DNA from: Alentia gelatinosa
Taxonomy: Eukaryota; Annelida; Polychaeta; Phyllodocida; Polynoidae
Length of the DNA: 64,000 bases
Reading direction: 5' to 3'
NCBI GenBank assembly: GCA_950022655.1
Contig: OX465589.1
Location: 28,869,970 to 28,933,969 of the forward strand
A program made the position numbers and the translations under genes. The notes under the pieces were generated by a model that saw only the letters and a list, made by a program, of their open reading frames with translations, ran no database searches and was not told the DNA's origin. Positions within the stretch are counted from its first letter, which is position 1, and each line of letters starts with the position of its first letter. This document shows positions 43,727 through 55,310 of this stretch, one piece after another.

Positions 43727-45103
43727 GGTTGACAATGACCGGCTCGATTGGTGCCTGATAGGCCGGGGAGACGCCGTCTAAACTCGGAACTGGCAGAGTC
43801 AACAACTCTCCTGGATCCGAAGTCAGGTGGGTAAGGGAAGTCCCGGGGAGGAAAATTTTTTTTTTCCCACCTCGCTACTTCCAGGATGGTTTCTCGAGAA
43901 TAATTACTTAATCTCGATAGATCGTTGTGTGGCCTCCTAACCGGAATTTTGCACTTTCTCAGCAAACCGCAAGGATCGCTGGGAGGGGTAGAGGAAAAGT
44001 TAGGAGCGACCTATGATAAGCGATCCTGGGTTGGGGCTGAGGAAAGTCAGTAAAACGACTTCCCCAAGGCACAACCCTGGTTTCAGACGGCTGAAGGTTC
44101 TCTCGATGGTCAGGCCCGTAATAGGCCCCCATCACGAAAACCTCCGGCCTGTGGTGTGGATTCCGTCCACACTAGTCTCTGGTATCGGGTAAGGAAGACT
44201 ATGCCTTTCAGGTATGGAACTGACTTACCAGGTCTGTGTCGGAACTGAGTTCGTCGACTCGATAATGAGATAGTAGACGCAATCCCTGTTCTGTTGGATT
44301 GCGCCGACTATTTCTACCTTGGGTCGATGATTGTAAGTTCTGAATCCGGCTTAAAATTGGGGCCTTAATTGGTACTCGATTTAAGCCGAAGGAAACTATG
44401 CCAGTATAGCTGGAGCCAAATAAAAGAACACTGATACCACACACTCTTACCAGGTGGATGGAGAATTGTTTTTGCCTTTTTGGCCGTTATTTCCGTATTC
44501 GGAAACTTTCCAACTAAGAAGGTGTCGAGCGAGGCTGACCCTTCTTCTACATATGGATGTCTTCCAAACTGACGAACAGTGGGAAGCCCAGCACCCGCCG
44601 GTATCGGGCTGAACGTAGTAGGTCTGCTATGCCGGTGGGCCAGCTGGGCTCGATACTCTAAGAAGAGAAAGAAAACGACAACTCACCTGCCGGGAGCCTA
44701 CAATGGACTTCAACAAGATCCGGAACGGCTGGAGGCAGGGTGCTTGACAGGCCTGGCTGACCACCTGTAGGTCCGCGACTGTCGAGTCTTCCCTGCCCAA
44801 CGCTCAAGAATACGCTCCCCGGCTCAAGATGGGTGAATATCACATTTATTCAAGGTGCTAGCGAGGCTAGTTCTTTTTTCTTCAAATGTTGGTTCTTCTT
44901 TCCTAAATGTTGTATCTTCCATATTTTTGATATAACTTCTCCGTCTTACAAATCCATCTTTTTCACTTATACATTGGTATCAGTGAATTCTTGTGAACAC
45001 CAGGAAGCTAGAGAGTAGACCAAGAACTGCTGGATTTACGTTATAATTTTTAATTGGGATGTCCCCTAGCAGCATAATGGCTGCCTTGGTCCCCCCCATA
45101 GTA
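43727..45103. other. 3' non-coding region of Gypsy C
   Basis: Homologous to 12041-13370 of Gypsy B in inverted orientation. No supported gene. A T-rich run lies near 43850. Confidence 0.6.
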
Positions 45104-45120
45104 AAAACTGGGAGGGGTAA
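45104..45120 (+). promoter_or_regulatory. polypurine tract of Gypsy C
   Basis: AACTGGGAGGGGTAA directly before the 3' LTR, same as in Gypsy B. Confidence 0.85.
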
Positions 45121-45642
45121 TGTAGTGGGGTGGGAATCCAGCAGTGTTCGTTTGTTTCACGGAAGTTGGCGCGACGTGCCGATCCTTACTGTGTAGTGAT
45201 TCCGGACAACGTCGCACACAAGAGTGGCGCGGCGGAGGCCGGGATTACGTAACGTTGGGTATATATACTCAGCGTTCACAGTAGGTCGACAGGTTGTCCT
45301 CGCGCGTCTCTTCTACGGAACAGACCCTCACTTTGAAGGCAGGTTCTTGTAACCTTCCTGGTGGTTAGGCGAGTCTTTCAGATTAGCCTCTCCAGCGTTA
45401 CCTGGCACCTACGTGCTGGGGTACTGCACTTGTGGGAAAGATCTTCCAGATCTTTCCGGGAAGTAGTGAATAATAAACATCTCTGTTTATTAAAAGACGT
45501 TGTTGTGTCATGTGTGACTAGGTCTGTGCAAACTAGCCGAAAACCGAACCAACCTACGTAGAGCGCATAGGGTGGGATCCTGCCTGGAACTGCGTTCCGG
45601 ATTGGGGTCATCCAACCTGCTAGACAGGCGGCGACCACCACA
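45121..45642 (+). repeat. 3' LTR of Gypsy C
   Basis: 522 bp; lacks about 8 bp (GGGCC region) and 1-2 bp present in the 5' LTR. TATA-like and poly-A signals kept. Followed by GGAG. Confidence 0.93.
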
Positions 45643-45800
45643 GGAGTATTATCATTGCGCACTCGGTGTTGAGTGTTGGTATTAAGAGTATTATCATTAC
45701 GCACTCAGTGTTGAGTGTTGTTGTTAGGTGTTAGTATTGGCATTGGGTATTGGTGTTGAACATCATGCATCGGTATTTAGTGTTGTTATTCAACACTACA
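45643..45800 (+). repeat. module X, last part (A1 copy)
   Basis: GTGTTAGTATT-type degenerate short repeats (GTGTTR, TATTATCATTRYGCACTC) matching 55540-55695, ending ACACTACA directly before the LTR TG. Confidence 0.75.
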
Positions 45801-46079
45801 TGATTACAATAATTATATAATATCTTAACTCATCATTAATAATTAAGAATACGTATGATTACATAAGACTAACTTGACCTATGGAGATAGTATCCATCTC
45901 TGTCACGATTCCGTATATAGTAAAATGATTATGAATCACAAATGAACGTAATTAATTAATCATTAAGTTGCAGACATTTGTCGGTCCATATCTCTGAAAC
46001 ATAAGAGGCGAATCTACGTCCGTTTCGCCTACGTTCACCGCTAGGTGTCGACACTATAGTTACAACTAAATTAACCCTT
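45801..46079 (+). repeat. 3' LTR remnant of Env-type element A1
   Basis: Begins at the LTR TG but jumps about 1.27 kb into the LTR (matches 48730-48990 and 53700-53965), then ends near a shared AATTAACCC. About 1.5 kb of the LTR is missing. Confidence 0.75.
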
Positions 46080-47034
46080 TCCTTACCATAGACCTATATA
46101 TAGGTCCTGGAGGGCTATTTCTGACCTCCAATTTTTAGTTGGTAGCAGCTTTGGGTCAGTTAAAGATGGAAAATTGAAACTTTCCATCTTAATTAAGTAA
46201 GACATGTGCTTTTCATTAGAAGTATTCATTTTGTTGTAAAAACATTCTAATTACCCAATTTTGGTGTTTTCTTGGGGTCAAAGGTCAAAAAACCTAAAAA
46301 ATAGCGAAAAGTGGACTGCAAAATACAGACAACACCACTAAATAGGGAAAACTAGAGAACATCTAACAACAAAAGCACTATTTTGGGTAATATTTGTAAT
46401 CACATGATTAGAATTATATAAGAACTAAATTTCACATTCTATGACAGTTCCGAAAAGGTCAAGGTCATATTGAGAGGTCAAGTTACAAGCCCATTTTCCT
46501 GTTATTGATAATACATTTCGGTTTTCAACTTCTCTAAAAAGATCTGAGGTACAAATCTAAAAGGTAGCAAAATTGCAAATCTAAATGTGGAATTCCTCAC
46601 TCTGAGCTCCTTGGAATATTCCAAATGGTTCATTCTAACATTCTAGATGGGGTCAAAGGTCAGATATTATTGAATTGGCAAAGGAAATGAGCCTGGTTTA
46701 TTGTTCCATGGTGCATCAGCAACAAAATAAGTTGGAGGTAGATCTAACAGGTGGAACAGTGAAAAGTGCAAATGATCAAAAGTTGTATGACATGATGTGA
46801 TAACATACCTGTAAGTGTTTCTTTTTTTATATATCCAAAATTAATACAACATTCTTTGGAATATCTTAAAGAACATTGTCATAGGTCAATAGGTGGTAGG
46901 TCATAGGTCACCATGAGCAACTAATGTAGAGCCCAATGGATAGATCTATTAGTCCTCAGTTCTAGTTCTTGATCTAATTTATGTTTTAGATTCAGGAATA
47001 TTTATTGTATATGTGAATCACATTCTGTCTATAA
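46080..47034. other. non-coding stretch dense in RGGTCA motifs
   Basis: No ORF. About eleven RGGTCA hexamers, all on the plus strand, lie between 46155 and 46910. They include two direct repeats with 1-bp spacing (46275-46287 and 46650-46662) and one with no spacing (46456-46467). Not seen elsewhere in the window; origin unknown. Confidence 0.7.
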
Positions 47035-47458
47035 TGTGCTGTAACCAAGGCTATGCACAAAAGAATGTATAATTATGAAAATGAAAGTATATTAAAATGT
47101 CGTTTTATTAAGTATTAAAAAAAGAATCTAATATGTATAAGTATAGAAATGTAACGTATCATGTATAAGTACCAAGAGGAAGGAACCTATGCTGACAAGT
47201 GTTTTGTATGGTATCAAGTGTTATCGTTAGGTATTAGTATTTAAGAGTGTTAATATTAGAAGTATTACCATTATGCACTCGGTGCTGAGTGTTGACATTG
47301 GAGGTATTGCCATTACGCACTCGATGTTGAGTGTTAGTATTGAGAGTGTTATCATTATGCACTCACTGTTGAGTGCTGCTTTTGGGTGTTAGTATTGGCA
47401 TTGAGTATTGGTGTTAAACAACATACATCGGTATTTAGTGTTAGTATTTGACACTACA
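47035..47458 (+). repeat. module X (complete copy)
   Basis: TGTGCTG start, AT-rich ATTAAAATGT part, then GTGTT/TATTG short repeats, ending ACACTACA. Directly followed by the family-A LTR. Confidence 0.8.
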
Positions 47459-49253
47459 TGTTAAGGTGTTAATCATGGTTATCTACTAAGCCACGTTATA
47501 GGCTGGTTATACTTCAGGGTAGATAGCCATGACAGAAGCGATGTTCCTTATACTACTAGCTAGCCTCTGGGGAACACTGCGCTTCTGGGAATAGACCCTC
47601 TGACGTCACTGTGACGACTGAGGGTCGCCCCTGGAGTTCCCTGGGGAAGTCCCCTCTCAGGGTATTCCTGAATTCCTGCGGCATTAACATAGCCACGCGT
47701 GTCTCGGACCCGCGTGAACTCAAAACGAGATCTATTCCAAATTTCCCATGATCCTTTAGAAAATGCTCATTTTCGATCTGCTCCCGAGCTGACCGTATCG
47801 TCAGTCTCTACCACCACCTCCTGCGAATCGGACGCGTTCTGCTTGGCTCCGGATACCAGCAGAAGTGCGCGGATTCTGCAGTAATATTATATCTGATAGG
47901 CTCAGCTAAGGCGTTTTGCCTAGTGGACTCAGATAGTAGAAAGTGACTTGGATTGGGACTCTCCAAGGACACAACTTCTGTAAAGGACTTACATAGGAAT
48001 CTTTCGATCTATTAACGTTCACGTTCGAATGTCTTCACTTATATACTTCACTTCTACTTCCCTCCAACTCTCCATTCGGAAGGACCAAAGTTTATTAGTG
48101 AATTTAGGAATCTCGTGAGTTCACTTCGGACATTCACTTAGACTGGTGAGTTAATGCTGCAAACACCTTGCATTATTTTGAGTTACTGTTAGTACAGTTC
48201 ATTCTCTTTTTTCAAACTCTGAGTATGAGTGTCTTCACTCTGTGACAAGACTTTGGACATTGCTTAAGAAGAACTCGAACTTTGAATTATTGTAATCACT
48301 CTTGATTACATGGTTCGTTTTCAGACACCTCGTTAAGTCTAACTGTGTTGGGACTTAGGTGTCCGACTCTTACATTGTCTATCAACATCACGTTGCTCAT
48401 GAACTGACTTGCTTATAATGAACCAATGATATGCGATTCTTAACTATGCCTTTGTAGTTCTTCTACTGTGAAACGTTTGCCTTGATTAAAAGAATATCAA
48501 ACATACATTCATCTCGTCCTCATCCATGATAGTAAAGACACGAAACTAATAGTAGCTAGAGTTTACTTAATATCAACATTAGATCTTTTACACCTTAATT
48601 AAAGGTCTCATTAGGTGACCTCGTTGTGCGCAAGGGGTACAGAGTCTGGTAGCCTTGCGCACACGCATAGCCTTTGGAGTTGCTCTTACCTTCCCCACAA
48701 TGTCACATAATTAATTAATGGTATGGTTGTAATAATTATCTAATTACTTAACTCAATATGAAGAATTAAGAATACGTATAATTACTTGGGAATAACGTGA
48801 CTTACGGAGATCGGCGTAGTTTCCATCTCTGTCACGGAACTACATATAATCAGATGATTTATGAATTAGGGATGAACGTAACTAATTAGTCAATGAGTTG
48901 CGGGCATATGTTGATCTATCCCTTCGAGTCATAGGAGGAGAATCTACGCCCATTTTACCTACGTTCACCGCTAGGTGTCGACACCCTCCTTACAACTTAA
49001 CTAAGAAAATCCGTATTTCATTTCATGGCCACAACGTGCCGTAATTATCACGTTAAATGTTTCAGTAGTTTCCCAACTTGGCCACTAGATGGCACAAGGG
49101 TTTAAATAAAGTCAACTAAGCTAGGAAAGCCTCACGCTAGGCGTCACTACGCACGCACGTAGGACTTCTAAACGTACAGACTTGTTACTAATCCTCCTCC
49201 TCTTATGTATTAAAATAATTATAATAGTAATTAACCCGACAGCTACCAGAACA
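47459..49253 (+). repeat. family-A LTR, about 1.8 kb
   Basis: TGTTAAGGTG to CTACCAGAACA with terminal TGTT/AACA. Preceded by X, so this is a 3' LTR of another Env-type copy whose body is missing. AATAAA at 49105-49110. Copies: 52737-54240 (truncated), 55696-58580 (with LINE). The 61-codon ORF at 47699 is present in other LTR copies only as part of LTR identity. Confidence 0.85.
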
Positions 49254-52164
49254 ATAATTACCTAATAATTTGAAGGAAATAGTAGATTAAGGTGACTTAC
49301 ACATTAGAGAAACTCAATATGTTATCCTGTGGAAGGCAACCTGACCTGTAGCAACCTGTCGTCGGGACAGCTGAAGTCACCTAAGCACCACTATATGTCA
49401 GTCCAGAATGCAGTCTCAGTGTTGGTCACACCCACAAACTGGCAACTGTCTACCAACAAAGCCACCCAGCACTGCTAGACTCCACCCAGGAATAACAAGG
49501 GGGGCCTATAGAGGCCTGCAACCTGCAGAGACCCAGGACCTCAGACTCACAAGGGAGGCCTTGAGGCATACAATCCTGTAGAGAACTGAGACAGAGCCAT
49601 GTAGAGGAACTGCAGATGGTTCCTCTTTCTCCAGTATGTGTAGCTATGGTGAGCAACTCCTAATATACACCTGCCTGGCCCTATTGTGTATGTGAAGAAA
49701 CCACAAGGTTCCCACTGGGTTTACACCGGTGAGTCTGGTACCCAGCAGGCTATTTCACCAAGCTGGAACATCCAACTTTATTAATGAATCAAGGGAACTG
49801 TATAGGGACCTGTATACAAAACCAACAGATTCAAATTATATTTACCACAATTTTGACTTGATACGACCACCCTCTAAAAAAGAAGTCTACCATGCTCACA
49901 ATTCCTGAGAGTAAGAAGGATCTCCAAGAAGAACAAGGACTACAAGAGAAACTCCAGCAAGAAAAAGAAAAGACCTTCGAGAAAAGGGATACCCAGAAAA
50001 GCCTTCTAGGAGAATGCAAAACAAAACATAATAGAAAAGATATCTCAAACAAGAAGAAGGAAATGGAAAAAAGATAAATCATAAACTAGTGAAATTATGT
50101 AAGTTTTCTAGAGATTTTCTAACTTTAAGCTAACTTCCTTACTGTATGTGATGTCCTATATGCTACTTCATGATGTAAATATTGTCTACTGTGTCATATT
50201 TGTGTTGAACTACTACAACCTCTCTGCTGAGAGGTGGATGTGCACCCTCCCTGGTCAGGCTCCCTCCATGTTGATCCTCAAGCAGGAGGAAGACCCTAAT
50301 GAGGCATAATCGTGGTCCCCCTCCCCTCTTAAAAGGATGAGTAGTTTACAGCATAGCACATGTAGAGAAAGTTAGTCTGCAGCAGTCAGACAATCGACAA
50401 TCAGCTGTGTGAAGGGAACTACAGCTTTCCGTTCTCTGTTTAGATTGCTGCTTGTACCATTTGAGCATAGATTGTAACAAACACTGCTGGAAAAGCCCTA
50501 AGATCCTGTTGCAAATGTCAAATCACTGTCAAATCACATGCATCTGTGGCGAAAATACAAATCATGTCCTTGCGACACATTTCACACATGTTAGATATGA
50601 CACTAGGCAACCAAGCTCAAAGGGAGAGCAATCTGTAAGCACCACAACCTCAACTCGATCCACAACAGCAACCTCCACTGCCTGCAGACTAAGGCAGTGA
50701 TCACTTCCTAGCTCACCCATCACCACAGTGTAGCGGCAACCAATGCTTTCAGCTCCATCTAAACTCTACCCAAGCATCTCTTCCCTGCTGCATACTGGTA
50801 TACAGCTCAACATGCCAGAGGACATTGAACACCTTAAAAAACAACAAGGCTGACATACTGTAACACTCTGACAACTGTGCAATCATAACTTGATGATCTC
50901 TGATCCAAGCCAGAGGAGCAGATGTTGCAAAGGGACAGACTAGTGAGACAAAATGCCTTGCCGCTCCCACCTGTCACCATCACAGCAATGACAATCATAA
51001 ATATGAATTTCCTGCAGTCAGCTCAGCAACCTCAAGGCAGTGGCCATACACACAATGTACAAGGTACCAGAACCATTCTCGGGATTAATAGTGTACTGAT
51101 TGGCCCAACCATTCATTTGTGACTTCTGCTTCTATGCACATCATACATACGTGCACACATCACCCACCGACAGAATCTGCATGATAAACAGCTACATCCA
51201 GGGAACCCACACTGATATGCAATATACATCACTATTACCAACCTGCAGACCACATTCAATGCTATGTTCTGGCTCTTCTGCAAATATTTCACAGAAGATG
51301 ACAGAACAGCAGAGGAGTCATATAGGGAGTGCCACAAACAGGGGGATGAACCAGTTGCCAAATATATAGATATGAACACTTTGTGAGACAGTATAGGCCT
51401 GTGTAAGGGAGTCAGGTAGGTGTCAGTTGACTGTGTGTGTGTTTGGGTAAAGCAGTGACCTATCTATATTTTAGTATATACACAGATAACATAACCACAA
51501 AGACACCAACATAGGTGATACAATAAGAGTAAATAAAGGCAGGGGATGGTGTGAAAGCACAACCTCAACAATGATGATTTGGGGGAAGGGGGGTTGGGTG
51601 GTGGTGGCTTGGATAGAGTGACCTTTGACACATTTTGGGGAATATGTATCAAACCATATAAGAAAAATTGATTGTTTATATTACTAACTTTTGTATATGT
51701 TTGTCTACTAATTAATGAATATATTTATTCTATGGTTTTTAATTGAATATTATATATAAATAACAATAATTTCTTATTCCTTTGATATAATTGGTCTTTC
51801 TTTCTTTTATATTGGTAAGGTGCCCCCATAAGTGCAGTTTCACTATATTTCCACAAAAAATGAAATGTTCAGTTGCCATGGCAACCAAAAAGGGACAATA
51901 TTTACATCTCAATGCAATCAGGATCATTATACTCAGAGCATACTCAAATATTATTTTGATAGATAAAGGTGCCTTTGAGTTACATGTGAAAGAGTAACAG
52001 TATGCATCTCTGAGCTCTATATTGGGAATGTGATTGCATAGATACATGACAAATACGCCTGTGCTCAAGCCATCCTTGCATAACCTACATTATGCCTTAA
52101 AATGAGACTTTCCTATTCAAAGGTGTCTCTAGAGAGTAATATTTGTACTCTGACTTTGTCATAA
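49254..52164. other. mostly unassigned non-coding DNA
   Basis: Apart from a short PLE relic (49795-49905) I see no gene. Short ORFs are low-complexity or lack recognisable motifs. A Lys/Glu-rich plus-strand ORF of 61 codons at 49892 follows the relic in another frame and may be decayed sequence. AT-rich between 51650 and 52100. Confidence 0.5.
49795..49905 (+). pseudogene. relic of PLE reverse transcriptase
   Basis: One frame reads Y-R-D-L-Y-T-K-P-T-D-S-N, closely matching the C-terminal RT motif of the PLE at about 32170-32205 (T-D-L-Y-T-K-P-T-D-A-N). Stops follow within 110 bp and no other PLE domain is recognisable nearby. Confidence 0.55.
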
Positions 52165-52716
52165 TGTAGGGGTCAGGGCAGTCGAGCAGCGTTGTTTCAC
52201 TCTAGAACTAGGTGGCGCGAGTGCCGATCCCTGCTGTGCGGTATGGCCGGTGGACCCGCAGTATGCAAATGCTACGGGTTCACCCGCATTACGTAACTCG
52301 GCCACTATATAAGGCCGAGTCCACAGCGGGTTGACAGGACTTCTCACAGTGCCTCTTTACGGAGTGAACGTCTGAAGCCTCATGAGTTGGTTAGGTTGTG
52401 TTGAAACACCTTTCAACGTTGAAGAGACCAGTATCTCTTCCCGCGCTAGTTGGTGCCCCGCAGTACCAACGGATTGTGTATACTTTCCAGAAATAAAGAA
52501 CGGTAAACTGAAACAGTCCGGAGTCTGGTTTTCTATTCGCCCGTTAAGCGGTAGTTGGTAGATCTTGTATCTCCCTCCCTTTTCCAGTGGGTAAAGCCGA
52601 ACCCACCTGTATTGGCACGGTAAGTACAGGGTAGCGACTAGTCTCGGAACCTCTGGTCGACTGACGATCGCGGAGAGTGGTAATACACTTCCAGCAACTA
52701 GAGGGTAACCGCTACA
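52165..52716 (+). repeat. solo LTR related to Gypsy B/C family
   Basis: 552 bp from TGTAGGGG to CGCTACA, with ATAA duplicated at 52161-52164 and 52717-52720. Shares blocks with B/C LTRs (GGTGGCGCGA, TGCCGATCC, ATTACGTAAC) but is clearly diverged. TATA box CTATATAAGG near 52304 and AATAAAG near 52491. No internal element sequence on either side, so it is a solo LTR of a sister family. Confidence 0.8.
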
Positions 52717-52736
52717 ATAACATACAAAAGTCTATG

Positions 52737-54240
52737 TTGCTCATTTTCGATCTGCTCCCGAGCTGACCGCATCATCAGTCTCTACCACCCTCTCCTGCGA
52801 TCCAGACGTGTTCTGCTTGGCTTTGGATACCGGCAGAAGTGTGTGGATTCTGCAGTGATTTTATATCAGATAGGAACAGCTAAGGCATCTTGCCTAGCAG
52901 ATTCGAATTGTAGAAAGTGACTTGGATTGGGACTCTCCAAGGACACAACTTCTGCAAAGGACTTATATAGGAATCTTCCAAACTATTAACGTTCAGTCTT
53001 GAACATTTTCACTTAACTAGTGATTGGACTTCACTTCTATTTCATCCAACTTTACATTCGAATGGATCAATGTTTATTAGTGATTATAGGAATCTCGTGA
53101 GTTCACTTCGGACATTCACTTAACTGGTGAGTTAATGCTGCAAATACCTTGTATTGCTTTGAGTTATTATTAGTATGATTTAATCTTTACTGTCAACTCT
53201 GAGTATGAGTTCTACTACTCTCTGACAAGACAACGAACATTGTTCAAGAAGAACACAAACTCTGACTTAAGGTCATTTCCACTGATTACGTGGTTTTACA
53301 TCTGACACCTCGTTAAGTCTAACCACATTAGGACTTTGGTGTCCGAATCTTCTACTGTCTGCTATCGTCACATTACTCATGAACTGATATTATCATACTG
53401 AACTTATGATACGCTATTCTGCCTATGCCTTGTAGTACTTTTGCTGTGAAACGTTTATATCTTGATTAAAAGATTATCAAACATACTTCAATCTCGTCCT
53501 CATCCATGATAGTCAAGACACAAATCTATTAGTATATGGGATTCATTTAATATTGATATTAGATCTTCCCTACCTTAATTAAAGGTCTCACTAAGGTGAC
53601 CTCACTGTGCACACGGGGTTACAGAGTCTGGTAGCCTTGCGTGCACACAGCCTTAGAGTTGCTCCTACCTTCCCCACAACGTTACGTAACAAAATAGTAT
53701 AATGATTACAATAATTATATCATAACTTAATCCATCGATAATAATCAAGAATACGTTTGATTACATAAGACTAACGTGACCTATGGAGATAGGCGTAGCA
53801 TCCATCTCTGTCACGAATCCGTATATAGTTAAATGGTTATGATTCACAAATGAACGCAATTAATTAATCATTAAGTTGCGGGCATTTGTCGGTCTACTTC
53901 TCTGAAACGTAGGAGGCGAATCTACGCCCGTTTTGCCTACGTTCACCGCTAGGTGTCGACACTGTAGTTATAACTTAATTAAGATTTCTTCAGTACTTCG
54001 TTTCTTGGCCACTATGTGCCGTAATTATTATCTGGGATATTTTCAGTAGTTCCCAACGTCGCCGCTAGATGGCACTAGAGGTTTAATAAAGTTTAGTAAA
54101 GTTAAGGAAGCCTTGCACCTGGCGTCACTACGTTCTCACCTAGGGCTTCTAGGTGTATACGTATAGACTTTCCACTAGTCCTCCCCATCTTACGTATTTA
54201 TATAATTAACACCATTAATTAACCCATAGCTACAAGAACA
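52737..54240 (+). repeat. family-A LTR lacking about 300 bp at its 5' end
   Basis: Matches 47765-49253 and ends CTACAAGAACA. What follows at 54241 is not a primer site but the inverted small-gene unit. Confidence 0.8.
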
Positions 54241-54440
54241 GGGGCGTGAGAACGTCACAGGAGCAGATCTCACACACGGGCCATAAAAGTAGCACCGAGC
54301 CTAAAGACATATACAAAAATAAGCGTCAATTCCTAACGACTAACCAGCAATGTCTTAGCACTGACAACCGGCGGGAAGGTCACAACGCCTCAGACAGCCA
54401 CACAAGACACACACACATCCCTAGATCCGAAACTCAAAGG

Positions 54441-55109
54441 ATGTCCCGGACCATGGACTTCTACCTAATCAACTGCCAGGGTGCGGCAGTGATTACCAAC
54501 GAAAGATTAGTGCCAGGGAGGGTGTATGCTCAGAGCGTCTCAGAGCGCATCAATCCATGCTGGAGCACCTCGCTCAATTACACCGGTGAGAGTTATACTA
54601 CTGAAATCCTTGAACTGCACCGGATAGTCCAGACTGCATTGGCGAGCGGTCTGGCTGGAGCTCACCACAGGCAGACCATACCTGTGCTGCACCTGCCAGG
54701 TCTGCCAGTGACGACAGCACCCTCTACAACCACCACGAGGGAGGTGGGTACTCAGGCGGGGCAGTCAGCTGAGGTGCCCCCCCAACAGCAGGGGCTACGA
54801 CGGTCGTCGGCGGCGGCGGCGGCAGGCGCCCCTCCGCAGGCTGGACCCCGGGACTCGGCGGTCCCGACGGCGGCAGCCTCCACCCGGGCGGTTTCACGCT
54901 GGGTGGGACGGCGTGGTGTGTGTGCCCTCCGTGGGCGTGGCCGGGGCCTGTTTTCGTACAGACCCTTCCGCAGCACACCAACAGTCCCGGTGATGATCAG
55001 CAATGATGAGCCGGTTGAGGAGACCCCCGAGATGAGCGGGGACAGGAGGAGGAGGATAGCTCGCCTCCTAAATGCTATGATGGAATACTCAAGCGAGGAC
55101 GAATCATAG
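54441..55109 (+). CDS. antisense-type gene of Env element, intact copy (222 codons)
   Basis: Open from the Met at 54441 (an upstream Met at 54246 also exists in frame) to TAG at 55107-55109. The N-terminal 90 residues align with the minus-strand gene at 3314-3906: D-F-[FY], N-C-Q-G-A, N-E-R-L, P-G-R-V-Y, R-I-N, W-S-T, V-Q-T-A-L, S-G-L-A-G and L-H-L-P-G are all kept. The middle is Ala/Pro/Arg-rich with an RG-type stretch. The C-terminus is D-R-R-R-R-I-A-R-L-L-N-A-M-M-E then acidic. No known family; basic middle and acidic end suggest a regulatory or nucleic-acid-binding protein (inference). Here it follows an LTR in the same orientation, unlike in A1, where it opposes env. Confidence 0.65.
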   Translation: MSRTMDFYLINCQGAAVITNERLVPGRVYAQSVSERINPCWSTSLNYTGESYTTEILELHRIVQTALASGLAGAHHRQTIPVLHLPGLPVTTAPSTTTTREVGTQAGQSAEVPPQQQGLRRSSAAAAAGAPPQAGPRDSAVPTAAASTRAVSRWVGRRGVCALRGRGRGLFSYRPFRSTPTVPVMISNDEPVEETPEMSGDRRRRIARLLNAMMEYSSEDES

Positions 55110-55310
55110 ACGGTTCTGGTGAGTAATCAAAATTCTGTCTAATTCTGACGTGGGACCCTCACCAATGTCACAGGGACGAATGTATGTACCCTTAGCAGGC
55201 TTACGTCTCGATATACTCCGTGGTTCCCTAGTAAAATTGACAGGGGGTGGCATTGCAACAGGTATCATAGTGAATGTAGGCCGCCTACGACATCCACAAC
55301 ACGACCCCAT
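55104..55310 (-). CDS. small conserved basic protein, second copy (68 aa)
   Basis: Homologue of 3107-3313, same length from the Met at 55310 (M-G-S-C-C-G-C). The C-terminal half around I-S-R-R-K-P-A-K-G-T-Y-I-R-P is identical. Its stop overlaps the stop region of the opposite gene by 6 bp. The start codon directly abuts module X at 55311. Confidence 0.6.
   Translation of the reverse strand: MGSCCGCRRRPTFTMIPVAMPPPVNFTREPRSISRRKPAKGTYIRPCDIGEGPTSELDRILITHQNRL

Larger units (their letters stand above)
33577..45642 (+). mobile_element. Ty3/Gypsy element C, near full length 12.1 kb, older sister of B
   Basis: LTRs 33577-34107 (531 bp) and 45121-45642 (522 bp) with a GGAG target duplication at 33573-33576 and 45643-45646. 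Gene order matches Gypsy B: gag, pol, ORF3, polypurine tract. LTRs differ at about 14 positions plus two small deletions by eye, and genes carry more breaks than in B, including an internal deletion in pol, so it is the older of the two. Confidence 0.93.
1..46079 (+). mobile_element. Env-bearing Ty3/Gypsy element, copy A1 (5' end outside window, interrupted)
   Basis: The order gag, protease stub, small-gene pair, env, X module, 3' LTR remnant runs on the plus strand. It is interrupted by the PLE at 8917-33546 and by Gypsy C at 33577-45642. Own sequence is therefore 1-8916, 33547-33576 and 45643-46079. Comparison with copy A2 (58.6-64 kb) shows that A1 leaves the shared pol sequence at about 1990, inside the protease, so RT, RNase H and integrase are missing. 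The 3' LTR survives only as 45801-46079. All large genes carry stops or frameshifts. Reassembly across the insertions is inferred from X, which is intact at 55311-55695. Confidence 0.8.

Noticed and set aside
45643..45800. GTGTTAGTATT repeats considered as a CRISPR-like or telomeric array
   Set aside because: Units are degenerate and without unique spacers, and the stretch is part of module X in a eukaryotic element.
47699..47884. 61-codon ORF inside family-A LTRs (also 55936-56121)
   Set aside because: Lies within a promoter/UTR repeat, no domain, and is absent as an ORF in the LTR copy at 52737-54240.
49892..50077. Lys/Glu-rich 61-codon ORF
   Set aside because: Low-complexity, AT-biased, follows a PLE relic in another frame; no homologue in the window.
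50452..51379. Several short ORFs on both strands
   Set aside because: No motif, no conservation partner, composition like the surrounding non-coding DNA.
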